The notes: a model not told the origin generated them from the sequence alone. DNA of 64,000 nucleotides from Acidobacteriota bacterium (GCA_003225005.1 QIAN01000082.1:10158-74157), one strand, 5' to 3'; positions 1-9,934 are shown, counted from the stretch's first letter. Program-made: numbers and translations.

Positions 1-221
1 CCAGTGCCCGTGGAAGGCAGCGGCGTTGTGGCCAAGATTGTCTCGCAGCGGCTGTAGTGATTCACCGTTAGCAAGCAAGAACTTATGGCACTCACGTCGC
101 CATAGTACGCATACCATTCGATGAGGAACGTGCCATTGCTATCCTTGGATGTTGCGAGATGCCCTTCACCCAGGTAATCGAACACGAGGTCGGTGCGGCC
201 GTATGCGATTCGATCAATCAT
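1..221 (-). pseudogene. Ankyrin-repeat-type protein, N-terminal part, frameshifted
   Basis: A minus-strand reading frame begins at the ATG at 221-219, preceded by a strong Shine-Dalgarno (GGGAGGAG). It starts MIDRIAYGRTDLVFDYL and runs to about residue 46 (near position 84). There the sensible protein jumps to another frame that continues FLLANGESLQPLRDNLG and then HNAAAFHGHW to the window edge. Helix-loop-helix text such as LLANGESL with NAAAFHGHW is typical of ankyrin repeats. Seen directly: the good ribosome site and the frame change. Inferred: this is a single-frameshift gene, either a pseudogene or a sequence error. The rest of the gene lies outside the window, so its length and state are unknown. 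Confidence 0.55.
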
Positions 222-363
222 GACAGCTCCTCCCAGTGCGTTCACCAATGAGCAGCGAACGACTTTAGGATAAAGCACCGCAACGCATTGGATTGCTGAT
301 GTCGTAAAATCGCCTTCGCTCACAATCGGGTCAATGCATGAGTGAGAAAATGAGGAGTCAACG

Positions 364-888
364 ATGACGGTATCTGTCTTTGTCGGCACCAGCGTCGACG
401 GCTTCATCGCGCGCCCGAACGGTGATCTTGACTTTCTGCCGCCGGGCGGAGGCGAACCCCACGGCTACAACGAGTTCATAGCAACTGTCGACGCGATTGT
501 GATAGGTCGCAAAACCTTCGAGACGGTTCTGGCCATGGAAGACTGGCCCTATGGTGACAAACGCGTGGTGGTCCTGAGTAGTCGCCCCGTCGACCTGTCA
601 CGGGCCGGAGGCGTTGTGGAACAGAAGGCCGGGCCTCCGGCTGACATCGTTTCGCAGCTTGGTGCCAGCGGAGCCCACCACCTCTACGTCGACGGTGGGA
701 TGACGATTCAAGGGTTCCTGCGGGCGGGGCTGATTCAACGCCTTATTATCACCCGTGTGCCGGTGCTCATTGGAGGCGGAGTTCCTCTCTTCGGCACACT
801 GCCGCGCGACATTCGGCTCCGTCACATAGTCACTCGGCACTATTCGAGCGGTCTGGTTCAGAGCGAGTACCAAGTTGCCGCCGAGTAG
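364..888 (+). CDS. Dihydrofolate reductase family protein (RibD C-terminal fold)
   Basis: A 174-residue protein with the small RibD-C/DHFR-like fold: N-terminal strand and loop VFVGTSVDGFIARPNGDLD, then DAIVIGRKTFETV and a C-terminal half with LYVDGG and LIITRVPVLIGGGVPLF. These are the nucleotide-binding and active-site segments of the YyaP/YwjB type of NAD(P)H-dependent reductases. The length is normal for single-domain members, which are not the folate enzyme FolA itself. The substrate cannot be told from sequence. The start is supported by GAGGAG about eight bases upstream. It stands alone, with no obvious operon partner. Confidence 0.85.
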   Translation: MTVSVFVGTSVDGFIARPNGDLDFLPPGGGEPHGYNEFIATVDAIVIGRKTFETVLAMEDWPYGDKRVVVLSSRPVDLSRAGGVVEQKAGPPADIVSQLGASGAHHLYVDGGMTIQGFLRAGLIQRLIITRVPVLIGGGVPLFGTLPRDIRLRHIVTRHYSSGLVQSEYQVAAE

Positions 889-997
889 TCGCTTGCAGCT
901 TTCGCGGCGTGCTTCAGAGGAGACCGACACAGAAACGTAGGGGGAGGCGCGGTAATCTCGCGGGTCGAAGAACCTATTCCGCCCGTGCCGCGGTAGT

Positions 998-1238
998 TCA
1001 CTCCTCGCGCAGCAGTATCATAGGATCAACCAACAGCGCACGCCGCGCTGGAATCGGCCAATCCCACAGACTCTACGCCAGAAACCGTTTCCAGAGCGTC
1101 GATCATGCGTCTTTGCGTTGGGGATCGCCGCTGCAATCTCCCGCACTCAAGTCTGTATCTACCAGATTGTATTTGGATTCTTCCCGGATTGCCCTGATGT
1201 GGCTCTCTGCAGGAAAGTGACTCTCGGTCACGGGGCAC
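998..1238 (-). pseudogene. Remnant of an ADOP-type permease gene
   Basis: On the minus strand one frame reads MIDALETVSGVESVG, like the conserved LPGVESVG segment in the middle of ADOP permeases. About 20 residues later a neighbouring frame reads DWPIPARRALLVDPMILLREE followed by a stop at 998-1000, matching the ADOP C-terminus ([17 protein letters not shown] in the copies at 17.7-36 kb). The central and C-terminal signatures are thus joined with about 300 residues missing and a frame change, so this is a decayed relic. It lies in the otherwise empty stretch between the reductase and the TonB receptor. Confidence 0.65.
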
Positions 1239-1334
1239 AATTCTCTTGACTGACGACCCCAGCCCAATGAAAGATGCCGACTATCACTTTTTGTTTGTGA
1301 CTGGGGTCACATCTAGGCTTCTGGGGAGATTACG

Positions 1335-4300
1335 ATGGCAGGCGAACGTCTCGTACGCTGCGCATCAGTTCTGCTCGTTTTTGGGTTGTTCGTGGTCACC
1401 GGCCTGCCCGCTTTTGCACAAACGATTACCGGCGATATCACGGGCGTAGTGACCGACCACACAGGCGCCGTCCTACCCAATGCGACGGTCACCGTCGTAA
1501 ACACCGGAACGAACTTATCCCGTTCAGCCACGACCAACGACGCCGGCAACTACCGCATTCCGAACCTCTCCATCGGTGAATATAAAGTTACGGCCATCGC
1601 GCAGGGCTTTACAACCGCAGTGATCACTGCTGAAGTGCGTGCCGGCGCCATTGTGCAGGCCAGCTTCAAGATGGCAGTTGGCCAGCGCTCTGAAACAGTG
1701 GAGGTGGAAGGTTCGGCCCCGATGACCGAGCTTTCGCCCAATCTAAACAATTACGTTGACAGCCTGAAGATTGAGAACGTTCCGCTCAACGGGCGCGATT
1801 TTAATTCGTTGTTGGCGATCACTCCGGGTGTGCAGCGCGATCCGGGCGGCGGGTTCCTCGCCATCAGCATCAACGGCTCACGAACCACGTCCAACAACTA
1901 CTTCATCGATGGCCTGTACAACAACGACCGTTACTACGGCGACTCGGCCATCAATCAGACTGGAATTCTCGGTATTCCGGCGGTTACATTTCCGCCGGAC
2001 GCCATTGAGGAATTGAGCGTGCAGGAGACACCCTCCGCGGAGTTTGGCGTCAAAGGCGGAGCTCCGATCTTGTTGAGCATGAAGAGCGGTACCAACACCT
2101 GGCACGGCGGAGCGACCTGGATCAATCACAGCGGTATTGGCGATGCCGATAACTATTTCGCCAACCATAATTCCGACAACTGTCAGGGTCCCGGTGAATG
2201 CCGCCCGACTCCGATCCACAACAACCAGTTCCACGCCAACATTGGCGGGCCGATTATTCCAGACAAAGCGTTCTTCTTTCTTTTCTACGAAGGTCAACGT
2301 AATAAGTCTGAATCGGTCAAGAGCAGAAGAGTTCCTACTCAATACGCGATTGACGCCGCGAAGGCGGACATCGCTGCTAATGGCCTGACCATTGATCCGG
2401 TTGGACAAACTCTGTTGAACTATTTCCCGGTCGACACCAATCTCGCGGATCAGAATCCTGTGGTGCCGCCGGGGGCTACTCCCTCAACTATTCCTGGTTT
2501 GGATGGTGTAGGCCTCTTCACCCAGCACACTCCAAGCACAGCCAGCAACAACGAATTTGGAGTAAAGTTCGATTACAAGCTCAACCCATCGAACTCGCTC
2601 GCGGTGCGATACATTTTCGGGGATAGCTTGCAGAATGGTCCGCCGTTCGCCGGCCTGCCGCCCAACCCGGCCTTCGCACAAAACATCTTCAACTCGATTG
2701 CTCCCTCACGTGCGCAGATGGCTGGCGCGAGCTGGACTTGGAATATCAGCAACAACAAAATCCTGGAGAGCCGCTTTGGTTACACGCGCTTTTCGCAGCT
2801 CATTGACGTCAACAACAAGATCGATCCCAAAAGCCTGGGCATCGACACTGGTCCTCTTGGCGCTGCAGACTTCGGAATTCCCTACGTGTACATGTATCAC
2901 CTTGGGTACGGCGGATACATCGGCGGAGTTCAAGGCTATCCTCTAGTTACCCGTCCGGATGCCACCTACGATTGGTCGGAACATTTCTCATGGGTGAAAG
3001 GAAATCGCACCATCAAATTGGGAGGGAACTTCCAACGCGCCTATACCAACAGCATTCGGAACGAAGCCCGGACTGGTTTGACGGTCGGCTACTTCAGTTA
3101 CTATGCACCGTATGGCATCTCGCCGGGGTATTACGGCTATGGCGAGGATCTGCAGAACGATGTTGAGCAGTTGCTGCTGGGGAAGGCTGATCTTGCGAAT
3201 CGCAGCTTCGGGAATACTCATCGCCATATCACACAGAACAGCGTGGGATTCTATGCCCAGGACGACTGGAAAATAAAGCCACGTCTCACGCTTAACTATG
3301 GCTTGCGCTACGAGATTAACGGAACGATGCGGGACACCAATAATTTGGAGGCGCTGTTCGACCCGGTAAAGGGCTTCCTTAAGGTGGGCACCGATGTCGG
3401 CGGAATCCATCACGTGGACTACCGCGATTTTGGACCACATCTAGGTTTTGCGTGGGACGTTTTTGGGAATGGCAAAACGGCGGTGCGAGGTGGCTACTCG
3501 TTGTCCTTCGACGTAGCCAATTTCGGCGCCTTGGCGTCACCTTATTCCTTCTCCCACGCCCACACAGGGGTCTTTACGCAGGCGAATCTAGGATTTTTCA
3601 ACGTCACCAACTCTTCGGATGCGGGCGTTGGCCTCAGCTCTACTTTTCCCAGCGATCCGGCTGCGAGCTGTTACAACCCCGATCCTTCTGTCAGATCTGG
3701 CGATTACGTGTGTTTCGACTCGTCCGCAACGAATAGCTCATTGTTTGGTGCGGCCGCGTCGACAGGGGTTGCGCCATATAACGCGTTCTCAGTGCTCAGG
3801 AATTTCAAAACACCTCGCTATCACAACTTCAATCTCAGCATCCAGCGAGAGCTTCTCCGGAACAACGTCGTCACCGTCACCTACTCGGGACAACGCGGGC
3901 GAGACTTGATCCTTTATTACGATGCCAACGCCTCGCCAGTCGGCAGTATAGACCCAAAAACTGGCGATGTGTGTACGTCGGAAGCGGCGTGCGATCCCGA
4001 CCGACCTCTATCGAGCAAATTGGTCGATCCCGTAACTGGGGGTCCACTGATACGGCATTTGATTACCGCGACGAACGCGGGCACTTCGCAATACGATAGC
4101 CTGCAGGTCTCCTACAACCAGCGCGGTTGGCACGGTCTGGATACCCAGTACAACCTGACCTGGAGCAAGTGTTTCGACCTGAATTCGGTAAACCGTGGAG
4201 GTCAGGGGAACTATCCGCAAATCAATAATGACAATCCCGTGGACAGCACTGCCTTGGCCCATCCAAACTTTCAAAATAACCGCGGCCTTTGCGACCACGA

Positions 4301-4862
4301 CGTTCGCCTCAACTTCAACGTTGGCGGAGTTTACGAACTTCCTGCTATCCCACACCTCAGCAAGTGGGCCGGAAAAGGATGGCAGTTGAGCACAATTTTC
4401 ACCGCGCTCAGTGGCCACCCGTTCAGCGTCTTTAAGAACGGCAGCGGTGATCCATCTGGACAGGGATTAACCGGTACTGCAATACGGGGGGACTTTGGCG
4501 GTGGTCCCATCACCTATCACACACGCAATCCGGACGCATATCTGGTGGCAAATTTCGTTACGCCTGATCCTGGCACGGTCGGAAACACCCCGCGTAATTT
4601 TCTGATATCGCCGGGACTGGCTCAGTGGGACTTGACTCTGGCCAAGAACACCAAAATTAATGAAAAGTTGATGGTGGAACTGCGCTGGGAGGTGTACAAC
4701 GTCCTGAACCGGGCGAATTTCTCTCGCTTCAGTTTCGACAATGGCATAAACGACAGCGGGTTCGGTACCCTGGCGGAGACGCCGGATGTGGCCGCCGGCA
4801 ACCCGGTGATCGCACAAGGGGGGCCGAGAAACATGAACCTTGCCCTTAAGATCAAGTTCTAG
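1335..4862 (+). CDS. TonB-dependent outer-membrane receptor with carboxypeptidase-regulatory-like N-terminus
   Basis: A 1175-residue outer-membrane protein. The N-terminus is a signal peptide (MAGERLVRCASVLLVFGLFV, cleavage after about AFAQ, residue 29). Residues about 30-115 form a CarboxypepD_reg-like beta-sandwich (GDITGVVTDHTGAVLPNATV, then NAGNYRIPNL-type text). A plug domain follows (about 130-250, with VPLNGRDFNSLLAITPGV and SINGSRTTSNNYFIDG). The remainder is a beta-barrel ending in ALKIKF with a terminal Phe. This Oar/SusC-like architecture is heavily expanded in Acidobacteriota, often tied to polymer or peptide uptake, but the substrate cannot be told here. No classical TonB box was identified. 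The sulfatase-like gene follows with only 28 bases between. Confidence 0.92.
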   Translation: MAGERLVRCASVLLVFGLFVVTGLPAFAQTITGDITGVVTDHTGAVLPNATVTVVNTGTNLSRSATTNDAGNYRIPNLSIGEYKVTAIAQGFTTAVITAEVRAGAIVQASFKMAVGQRSETVEVEGSAPMTELSPNLNNYVDSLKIENVPLNGRDFNSLLAITPGVQRDPGGGFLAISINGSRTTSNNYFIDGLYNNDRYYGDSAINQTGILGIPAVTFPPDAIEELSVQETPSAEFGVKGGAPILLSMKSGTNTWHGGATWINHSGIGDADNYFANHNSDNCQGPGECRPTPIHNNQFHANIGGPIIPDKAFFFLFYEGQRNKSESVKSRRVPTQYAIDAAKADIAANGLTIDPVGQTLLNYFPVDTNLADQNPVVPPGATPSTIPGLDGVGLFTQHTPSTASNNEFGVKFDYKLNPSNSLAVRYIFGDSLQNGPPFAGLPPNPAFAQNIFNSIAPSRAQMAGASWTWNISNNKILESRFGYTRFSQLIDVNNKIDPKSLGIDTGPLGAADFGIPYVYMYHLGYGGYIGGVQGYPLVTRPDATYDWSEHFSWVKGNRTIKLGGNFQRAYTNSIRNEARTGLTVGYFSYYAPYGISPGYYGYGEDLQNDVEQLLLGKADLANRSFGNTHRHITQNSVGFYAQDDWKIKPRLTLNYGLRYEINGTMRDTNNLEALFDPVKGFLKVGTDVGGIHHVDYRDFGPHLGFAWDVFGNGKTAVRGGYSLSFDVANFGALASPYSFSHAHTGVFTQANLGFFNVTNSSDAGVGLSSTFPSDPAASCYNPDPSVRSGDYVCFDSSATNSSLFGAAASTGVAPYNAFSVLRNFKTPRYHNFNLSIQRELLRNNVVTVTYSGQRGRDLILYYDANASPVGSIDPKTGDVCTSEAACDPDRPLSSKLVDPVTGGPLIRHLITATNAGTSQYDSLQVSYNQRGWHGLDTQYNLTWSKCFDLNSVNRGGQGNYPQINNDNPVDSTALAHPNFQNNRGLCDHDVRLNFNVGGVYELPAIPHLSKWAGKGWQLSTIFTALSGHPFSVFKNGSGDPSGQGLTGTAIRGDFGGGPITYHTRNPDAYLVANFVTPDPGTVGNTPRNFLISPGLAQWDLTLAKNTKINEKLMVELRWEVYNVLNRANFSRFSFDNGINDSGFGTLAETPDVAAGNPVIAQGGPRNMNLALKIKF

Positions 4863-4890
4863 GCGCCTCGCAAGCCGCGGGAGTCTGGCT

Positions 4891-6933
4891 ATGCTAGACT
4901 CCCTTTTTCGTATGCGGTTATTTCGGGTTCTGGCAGTTCTGCTGATTCTTGAGGTGTGCTTCGCCGCACAGCCGCCTCGTTCTCCTCGCAAGCCCACTGC
5001 TGCATCGCTCGATTCCGCGCACCCCAACATCATCCTCATCACCCTCGACACCACCCGCGCCGACCGCATGGGATTCCTCGGCTCAAAGCGTGGGCTGACG
5101 CCGAACCTGGATGCGATGGCTAAGCAAGGAATCGCGTTCTCGCGCGCCTACTCGCACGTTCCGATCACCACCGCATCGCACACCACGATTCTTACCGGGA
5201 CTTATCCACAGTTCAACCGGGTCAACGATTTTGGCATCCCGCTCTCGCCGCGGCTTCCCTACTTGCCTGATCTGTTGCACGCGCAGGGCTATCACACCGG
5301 CGCATTCGTCGGCTCGCTGATTCTTGATCCGCTGGACGGGACAGCGCCTGGCTTCGACCGTGGATTCGAAGTGTACGATGCCGGTTTCCACCTGCGGCGG
5401 CACGGCATGGATCGCTACAAGTCGGTCGAGCGCCGTGCGGGCGACGTGGTGAATCACGCGCTGGCGTGGCTCAGCCAGTTGCCGAACGGACCTTTTTTTC
5501 TGTGGGTGCATCTTTACGACGCGCACGATCCCTACGATCCGCCTGCGCCGTTCAAGGCGCGGTTCGCCTCGCAGCCTTATGACGGTGAAATTGCCTATGC
5601 CGACTCGGCCGTCGGCAAATTAATCGACGAGATCCGCAAGCACGGTCTTTATGACGAAACGTTGATCGCGGCGATGGCAGACCACGGTGAGTCGTTGGGT
5701 GCGCACGGCGAAAATACGCACGGAATCCTTCTTTATGACGAAACTCTGCACGTGCCCCTGCTGTTCAAACTTCCTGCCTCGCATGCTGCGGGCAAACGGA
5801 TCGACGCGCGTGTACGTCTGGTGGATGTGGCGCCCACCATTCTGCAGGAGGCCGGACTCCCGGTGCCGAAAGAAATGCAGGGTGAGTCGTTATCGGCAAT
5901 GATGACGAAGAAGTCGGCAGCGGGCCCTGATGGCACCGCGGCAGGGGATGAAGATCGGTCTGCCTACGCCGAGACCGACTATCCGCATCGCGCCTTCGGC
6001 TGGAGTTCACTGCGAGCCCTGCGTTCGGGAAAGTATCTCTACGTTCGCGCCCCGGAGCGCGAGCTCTATAACCAAACCAGCGATCCCGACGCTGCGCACA
6101 ATCTCGCAGGTGGCGCGAAGGCGGTTGCGGATACGATTGCCGCCCAACTGGATGCTTTTCGATCGCGAACGAGCCAGACGCTGGTCGAATTGGCCAAACC
6201 CGATGCCGAGCAGACGCAGAAGCTGCAAGCGCTCGGCTACGTCGCTTCCAATGCGGCGGAGTCGCGTGACGACGAGAAGCTCACCGGCGTCGATCCCAAG
6301 ACCAAAATTGAAATCTCCAACCTGCTGCACGACGCGATGTTCGACGTCGAGGATGCTCGCTATCAGGAGGCTGTCCCTCTGCTGAAGCGTGTGCTGGCGG
6401 AGGAGCCGAACATGCCCGTCGCAAACATGCAATACGGAATGGCGCAGGCGCGTCTGAAAAATTACGCCGAGGCGCTTCCTCCGCTGCAGAAAGCGTCTCA
6501 ACTGCTTCCCGACAACGGCATGGGACGCTATGAACTCGGCCTGGCGTTGTTTGAGACGGGCGACTGGAAGGGTGCGGCCCCGCAGTTTGAGGCGGCCGTA
6601 GGACGGGCGCCAAAGTGGGCGGACGCTCATTTCTCGCTCGCGGCCGTCTATGCCCGCATCGATCGTGTTCCAGAAGCCCTGACCGAACTGGACACCACTC
6701 TCAGCCTCACCCCCAACCACTATCGCGCCAACCTGCTGCGCGGAAGAATCCTGTCGCTCGAAGGAAATGCGGCAGGCGCCGTCGCCAACTTGGAGGAGGC
6801 AGCCCAGGCTCAACCTGATTCGCGTGAGGCCCATCTCTTCCTGGCTGACGCATACGCGCAGTTGGGGAGAACCTTCGATGCCCAACGTGAGCGCGCCCTG
6901 GCTCAGAGCCTGCCCGCACCGGCGAAGCCATAG
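4891..6933 (+). CDS. Alkaline-phosphatase-superfamily (sulfatase-fold) enzyme fused to C-terminal TPR repeats
   Basis: About 680 residues from the ATG at 4891, chosen because an upstream in-frame ATG at 4840 would overlap the receptor gene. Residues 9-26 are a signal peptide or anchor. The sulfatase fold follows: metal-binding NIILITLDTTRADR (Asp53), TPNLDAMAKQG, a second metal site in MADHGESLGAHGENTHG, and a C-terminal ELYNQTSDPDAAHNLA block. Residues about 480-675 form TPR repeats (AVANLEEAAQAQPDSREAHL and similar). At the nucleophile the usual Cys/Ser-x-Pro-Ser-Arg reads Thr93-Thr-Ala-Ser-His97, so the formylglycine residue of true sulfatases is absent. It may act as a phospho- or phosphonate hydrolase/transferase, or be non-catalytic. 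Confidence 0.85.
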   Translation: MLDSLFRMRLFRVLAVLLILEVCFAAQPPRSPRKPTAASLDSAHPNIILITLDTTRADRMGFLGSKRGLTPNLDAMAKQGIAFSRAYSHVPITTASHTTILTGTYPQFNRVNDFGIPLSPRLPYLPDLLHAQGYHTGAFVGSLILDPLDGTAPGFDRGFEVYDAGFHLRRHGMDRYKSVERRAGDVVNHALAWLSQLPNGPFFLWVHLYDAHDPYDPPAPFKARFASQPYDGEIAYADSAVGKLIDEIRKHGLYDETLIAAMADHGESLGAHGENTHGILLYDETLHVPLLFKLPASHAAGKRIDARVRLVDVAPTILQEAGLPVPKEMQGESLSAMMTKKSAAGPDGTAAGDEDRSAYAETDYPHRAFGWSSLRALRSGKYLYVRAPERELYNQTSDPDAAHNLAGGAKAVADTIAAQLDAFRSRTSQTLVELAKPDAEQTQKLQALGYVASNAAESRDDEKLTGVDPKTKIEISNLLHDAMFDVEDARYQEAVPLLKRVLAEEPNMPVANMQYGMAQARLKNYAEALPPLQKASQLLPDNGMGRYELGLALFETGDWKGAAPQFEAAVGRAPKWADAHFSLAAVYARIDRVPEALTELDTTLSLTPNHYRANLLRGRILSLEGNAAGAVANLEEAAQAQPDSREAHLFLADAYAQLGRTFDAQRERALAQSLPAPAKP

Positions 6934-6992
6934 CTTCGTTCCGCCGCAAGTGCGTGCTAAACTTTCGCCCTTAATTGACTTCAGGAGGCCTC

Positions 6993-9833
6993 GTGGTCCG
7001 ACTCACGATTGTGTGGATATCTTCGCTTGCATTGTTCGTGCTCCCGGCGGTTGCGCAAAGCCCGGACCTCCCCGAGCCCGGTTCTGTCGAGGCAATCGCG
7101 GCGGCTACGACGGATCCACATTTTGTCTCGCCCTGGGTCTCCTACGTCCCCCAATCAAGTACGGTTCCCTCTCCCGAGAAATTTCTGGGCCGGATCATGG
7201 GCGCTCCAGGAGAATTATTGGGCACGCAGAAAACCTATGCTTACGCCCGTGCCCTGGCTGCTGCAAGCCCTCGAGTTCGCGTCTTCACGATCGGGCATAG
7301 TGAAGAAGGGCGGGAAATCCTTATGCTCGCCATCGCAGACGAGGCGGGTATCCGTGATCTCGATCGTCTAAAAGCCGCCACCGCGGCATTGGCGGATCCG
7401 CGCCGTACTAGCGCAGCGGCTGCCGAGAGGCTGATTGAGACCTCCCGCCCTATCTATTACTTCAATGCTGCTCTGCATTCCGATGAGACCGGGTCAACCG
7501 AAGCCATGATCGAACTGGCGTACCGGCTGACTGCATCGGAGCAGCCTATGATCCAGCGAATCCGAGAAAACGTAGTCGTGCTGATCAATCCCATTTCCAA
7601 TCCTGACGGCCGGGACAAAATGGTGGACTGGTTCTACCGCTACCTCAAGGGCAAAACTGACCGCACCGCTCTTCCCCGCCAGTCGCCGCCCTACTGGTCG
7701 AAGTACACCTTCGTGGATATCAACCGCGATACGCACCAGCAAACGCACGAAACCACAAAAGCCGTGCACCGTATGTTTCATGAGTGGCACCCCACCGTCG
7801 TGCACGACCTGCATGAGGGGTTACCACTGATGATGACGTGGAACGGCACGGGGCCTTATAACCCCAACATTGACCCTATTACCTATGCTGAATTTCTTGA
7901 ACTCAGCTTTCACGAAGTACAGGCTCTCACGGCTATGGGGATGCCTGGCGTTTCGACGTGGAATTTTGGGGAAGCATTTGCTCACCTCTATCTCGATTCC
8001 GTCGCCATGAATCACAACAGCATTGGACGTGGCTACGAGACATTCGGCAACGGCAGCGCGGAAACTGAGCGTCGGTCAGTTCCTCAATCCGACACAACGA
8101 TGGAATGGTACCGCCCTGTTCCTTCCCCACGAGAGGTCACCTGGTCGGCTCGCGACAATCTCAACTACCAGGAAACGGGCGCCCTCGCAGCGCTGGACGA
8201 AACCGCCCGCCGTTCCAAAGAAATGGTGCGCAATTTCTACAGAAAGGCATGGGATTCGTGGCAGAAAGGACTGACGCAGCCGCCCTGCGCGCTTTTGATT
8301 CCGGAAGATCAGGGAGACCCGGCCCGGGTGGCACAAATGATAGGGCGGCTCGTGGGCCAGCGAATCGAAGTTGACCGGGCGCAGAGTGCCATTCAGCTTA
8401 AGGAAGGCAACTTTCCAGCTGGAACCTACGTGGTTCGCCTCGATCAGCCCTACCGCAACTACGCTGTCGATTTGCTTACCCCGCAGCACTACCCGAAGGA
8501 CGGAGAAGCGCCCTATGATGATGTCTCGTGGGAACTTCCCGCTCATTACCATCTGCAGGCAATACCTACTGCTGACGCGTCCATTCGCAACGTTGCGCTG
8601 CTGCGGCTGACCGGTCCGCCGCGTCCAACTGGACGCGTCATCGGTGCGGGTCCCACTTATCTGCTGAAAGATACTGGACAAGAATCGCTTCTCGCCGCCC
8701 GCTATCATCTGGCTGATTTCGAAATTCAAATTGCCGAACGGGACTTTGAGGAAGGCGACACGAAGTTTCCCGCCGGATCATGGATTCTTGCCAGTCAAGC
8801 CGGATTGCACGAGGCCATTCTCTCCACCGCTGCGGAACTGGGCCTCGACTTTATCCAAGTTTCTACTCCACCGGATGTGCCTTGTCACAAAGCGAAAACG
8901 CCGCGCATTGGTGTTTGGGTTCCGTGGGCTGATACTGATTCGATCGGGTGGATACGTTACTCGCTGGATCAGCGCAAAGTTCCTTACACGTATCTGCGCG
9001 ACGAGGACATTCGCGTGGGCAATCTCCGCGCGCGCATCGACGTCCTGCTTTACGGACATGTTGACCTCGAACTGGCTGAGCAGATTGAGGGTCTACCGAA
9101 GATCTGGTCGCCGATGCCTTTCAAGAAGACCGCTGAGACGCCCAGTTTCGGTACTCCCGCCGAATCCGACGACATTACTGGAGGCATTGGCTACGAAGGA
9201 CTCGCACAGATCCAACATTTCATCGAAGATGGAGGGCTGATGGTAACTCTCGGCAGCGGGACCATGCTGGCGCTGGAAGGCGGACTGGTGCGTTTTGTCC
9301 GCCGTTCTTCCGGGGGCGTTCCCCGTAGCACGGCGGGCGGCGGCGCCGCCTCGTCAGCAGCGTCCCAGCAGGCAGCTACGCGGACTCCAGGCGCGCATGT
9401 TCGGGTCACTTTCGACCGCGCGTACCATCCCATCGCATACGGCTATCCCGCGCACACCTACGTCTTCCGACAAAACTTCCCGCTGTATAACATCCCTCGT
9501 CAATGGCTGCGCATGGCCTATTGCACTACGTGCCTGGACGGTCCCGAAGATCGCAGCGGGATGGTGATGGAATGGGGTGATACCGACGGGAAACCGTTCG
9601 TCGAAAGCGGCCAGGCATGGGGAGAAGAGAACCTGATCGGTCGGCCTGCAATCTTGGACATGCCTGTGGGTAAGGGGCACGTCGTCTGTTTCAACTTCAA
9701 CCCGATGCACCGCGATTTGAACCGCGGCGACCAGCGTTTGCTTTGGAACGTTCTCCTGAACTGGCAGGCAATCATTGCGGGTCAGCCGAAGTCTGCCAGA
9801 GTCTCGTCGTCCGCACCTGCACCCGAGGAGTGA
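6993..9833 (+). CDS. Secreted M14-type zinc carboxypeptidase-like metallopeptidase
   Basis: About 946 residues. The start is taken as GTG at 6993, four bases after a perfect AGGAGG; the longer TTG start at 6975 would lie upstream of that ribosome site. A signal peptide (TIVWISSLALFVLPAVAQ) precedes an M14-type domain. HSDE in AALHSDETGSTEAM (about residue 163) supplies the HxxE zinc pair and HPTVVHDLHEG a later histidine. SYET-like text GRGYETFGNGSAETE follows. Residues about 450-930 form a long C-terminal region of unknown role, interrupted by a low-complexity Gly/Ala/Ser linker (GGVPRSTAGGGAASSA). It is exported and probably periplasmic or outer-membrane. Substrate unknown. Confidence 0.85.
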   Translation: MVRLTIVWISSLALFVLPAVAQSPDLPEPGSVEAIAAATTDPHFVSPWVSYVPQSSTVPSPEKFLGRIMGAPGELLGTQKTYAYARALAAASPRVRVFTIGHSEEGREILMLAIADEAGIRDLDRLKAATAALADPRRTSAAAAERLIETSRPIYYFNAALHSDETGSTEAMIELAYRLTASEQPMIQRIRENVVVLINPISNPDGRDKMVDWFYRYLKGKTDRTALPRQSPPYWSKYTFVDINRDTHQQTHETTKAVHRMFHEWHPTVVHDLHEGLPLMMTWNGTGPYNPNIDPITYAEFLELSFHEVQALTAMGMPGVSTWNFGEAFAHLYLDSVAMNHNSIGRGYETFGNGSAETERRSVPQSDTTMEWYRPVPSPREVTWSARDNLNYQETGALAALDETARRSKEMVRNFYRKAWDSWQKGLTQPPCALLIPEDQGDPARVAQMIGRLVGQRIEVDRAQSAIQLKEGNFPAGTYVVRLDQPYRNYAVDLLTPQHYPKDGEAPYDDVSWELPAHYHLQAIPTADASIRNVALLRLTGPPRPTGRVIGAGPTYLLKDTGQESLLAARYHLADFEIQIAERDFEEGDTKFPAGSWILASQAGLHEAILSTAAELGLDFIQVSTPPDVPCHKAKTPRIGVWVPWADTDSIGWIRYSLDQRKVPYTYLRDEDIRVGNLRARIDVLLYGHVDLELAEQIEGLPKIWSPMPFKKTAETPSFGTPAESDDITGGIGYEGLAQIQHFIEDGGLMVTLGSGTMLALEGGLVRFVRRSSGGVPRSTAGGGAASSAASQQAATRTPGAHVRVTFDRAYHPIAYGYPAHTYVFRQNFPLYNIPRQWLRMAYCTTCLDGPEDRSGMVMEWGDTDGKPFVESGQAWGEENLIGRPAILDMPVGKGHVVCFNFNPMHRDLNRGDQRLLWNVLLNWQAIIAGQPKSARVSSSAPAPEE

Positions 9834-9934
9834 GACCCAGTTTTATGTAACTTGCGCAATGCGGCCTTGGCAACACGGCTGGGTCGATGTGTTCGAGGAA
9901 CAGTCACCGTGGCTCAGGAACTCATCGCGCAGCT

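Noticed and set aside
909-1220. 103-codon plus-strand frame between the reductase and the receptor
   Set aside because: Arg/Ser-rich with no ribosome site; the minus-strand ADOP relic explains the region better.
1255-1308. Eight-base inverted repeat (GACCCCAG ... CTGGGGTC) upstream of the TonB receptor gene
   Set aside because: The arms are 38 bases apart with no further symmetry; this is likely to occur by chance and no promoter elements frame it.
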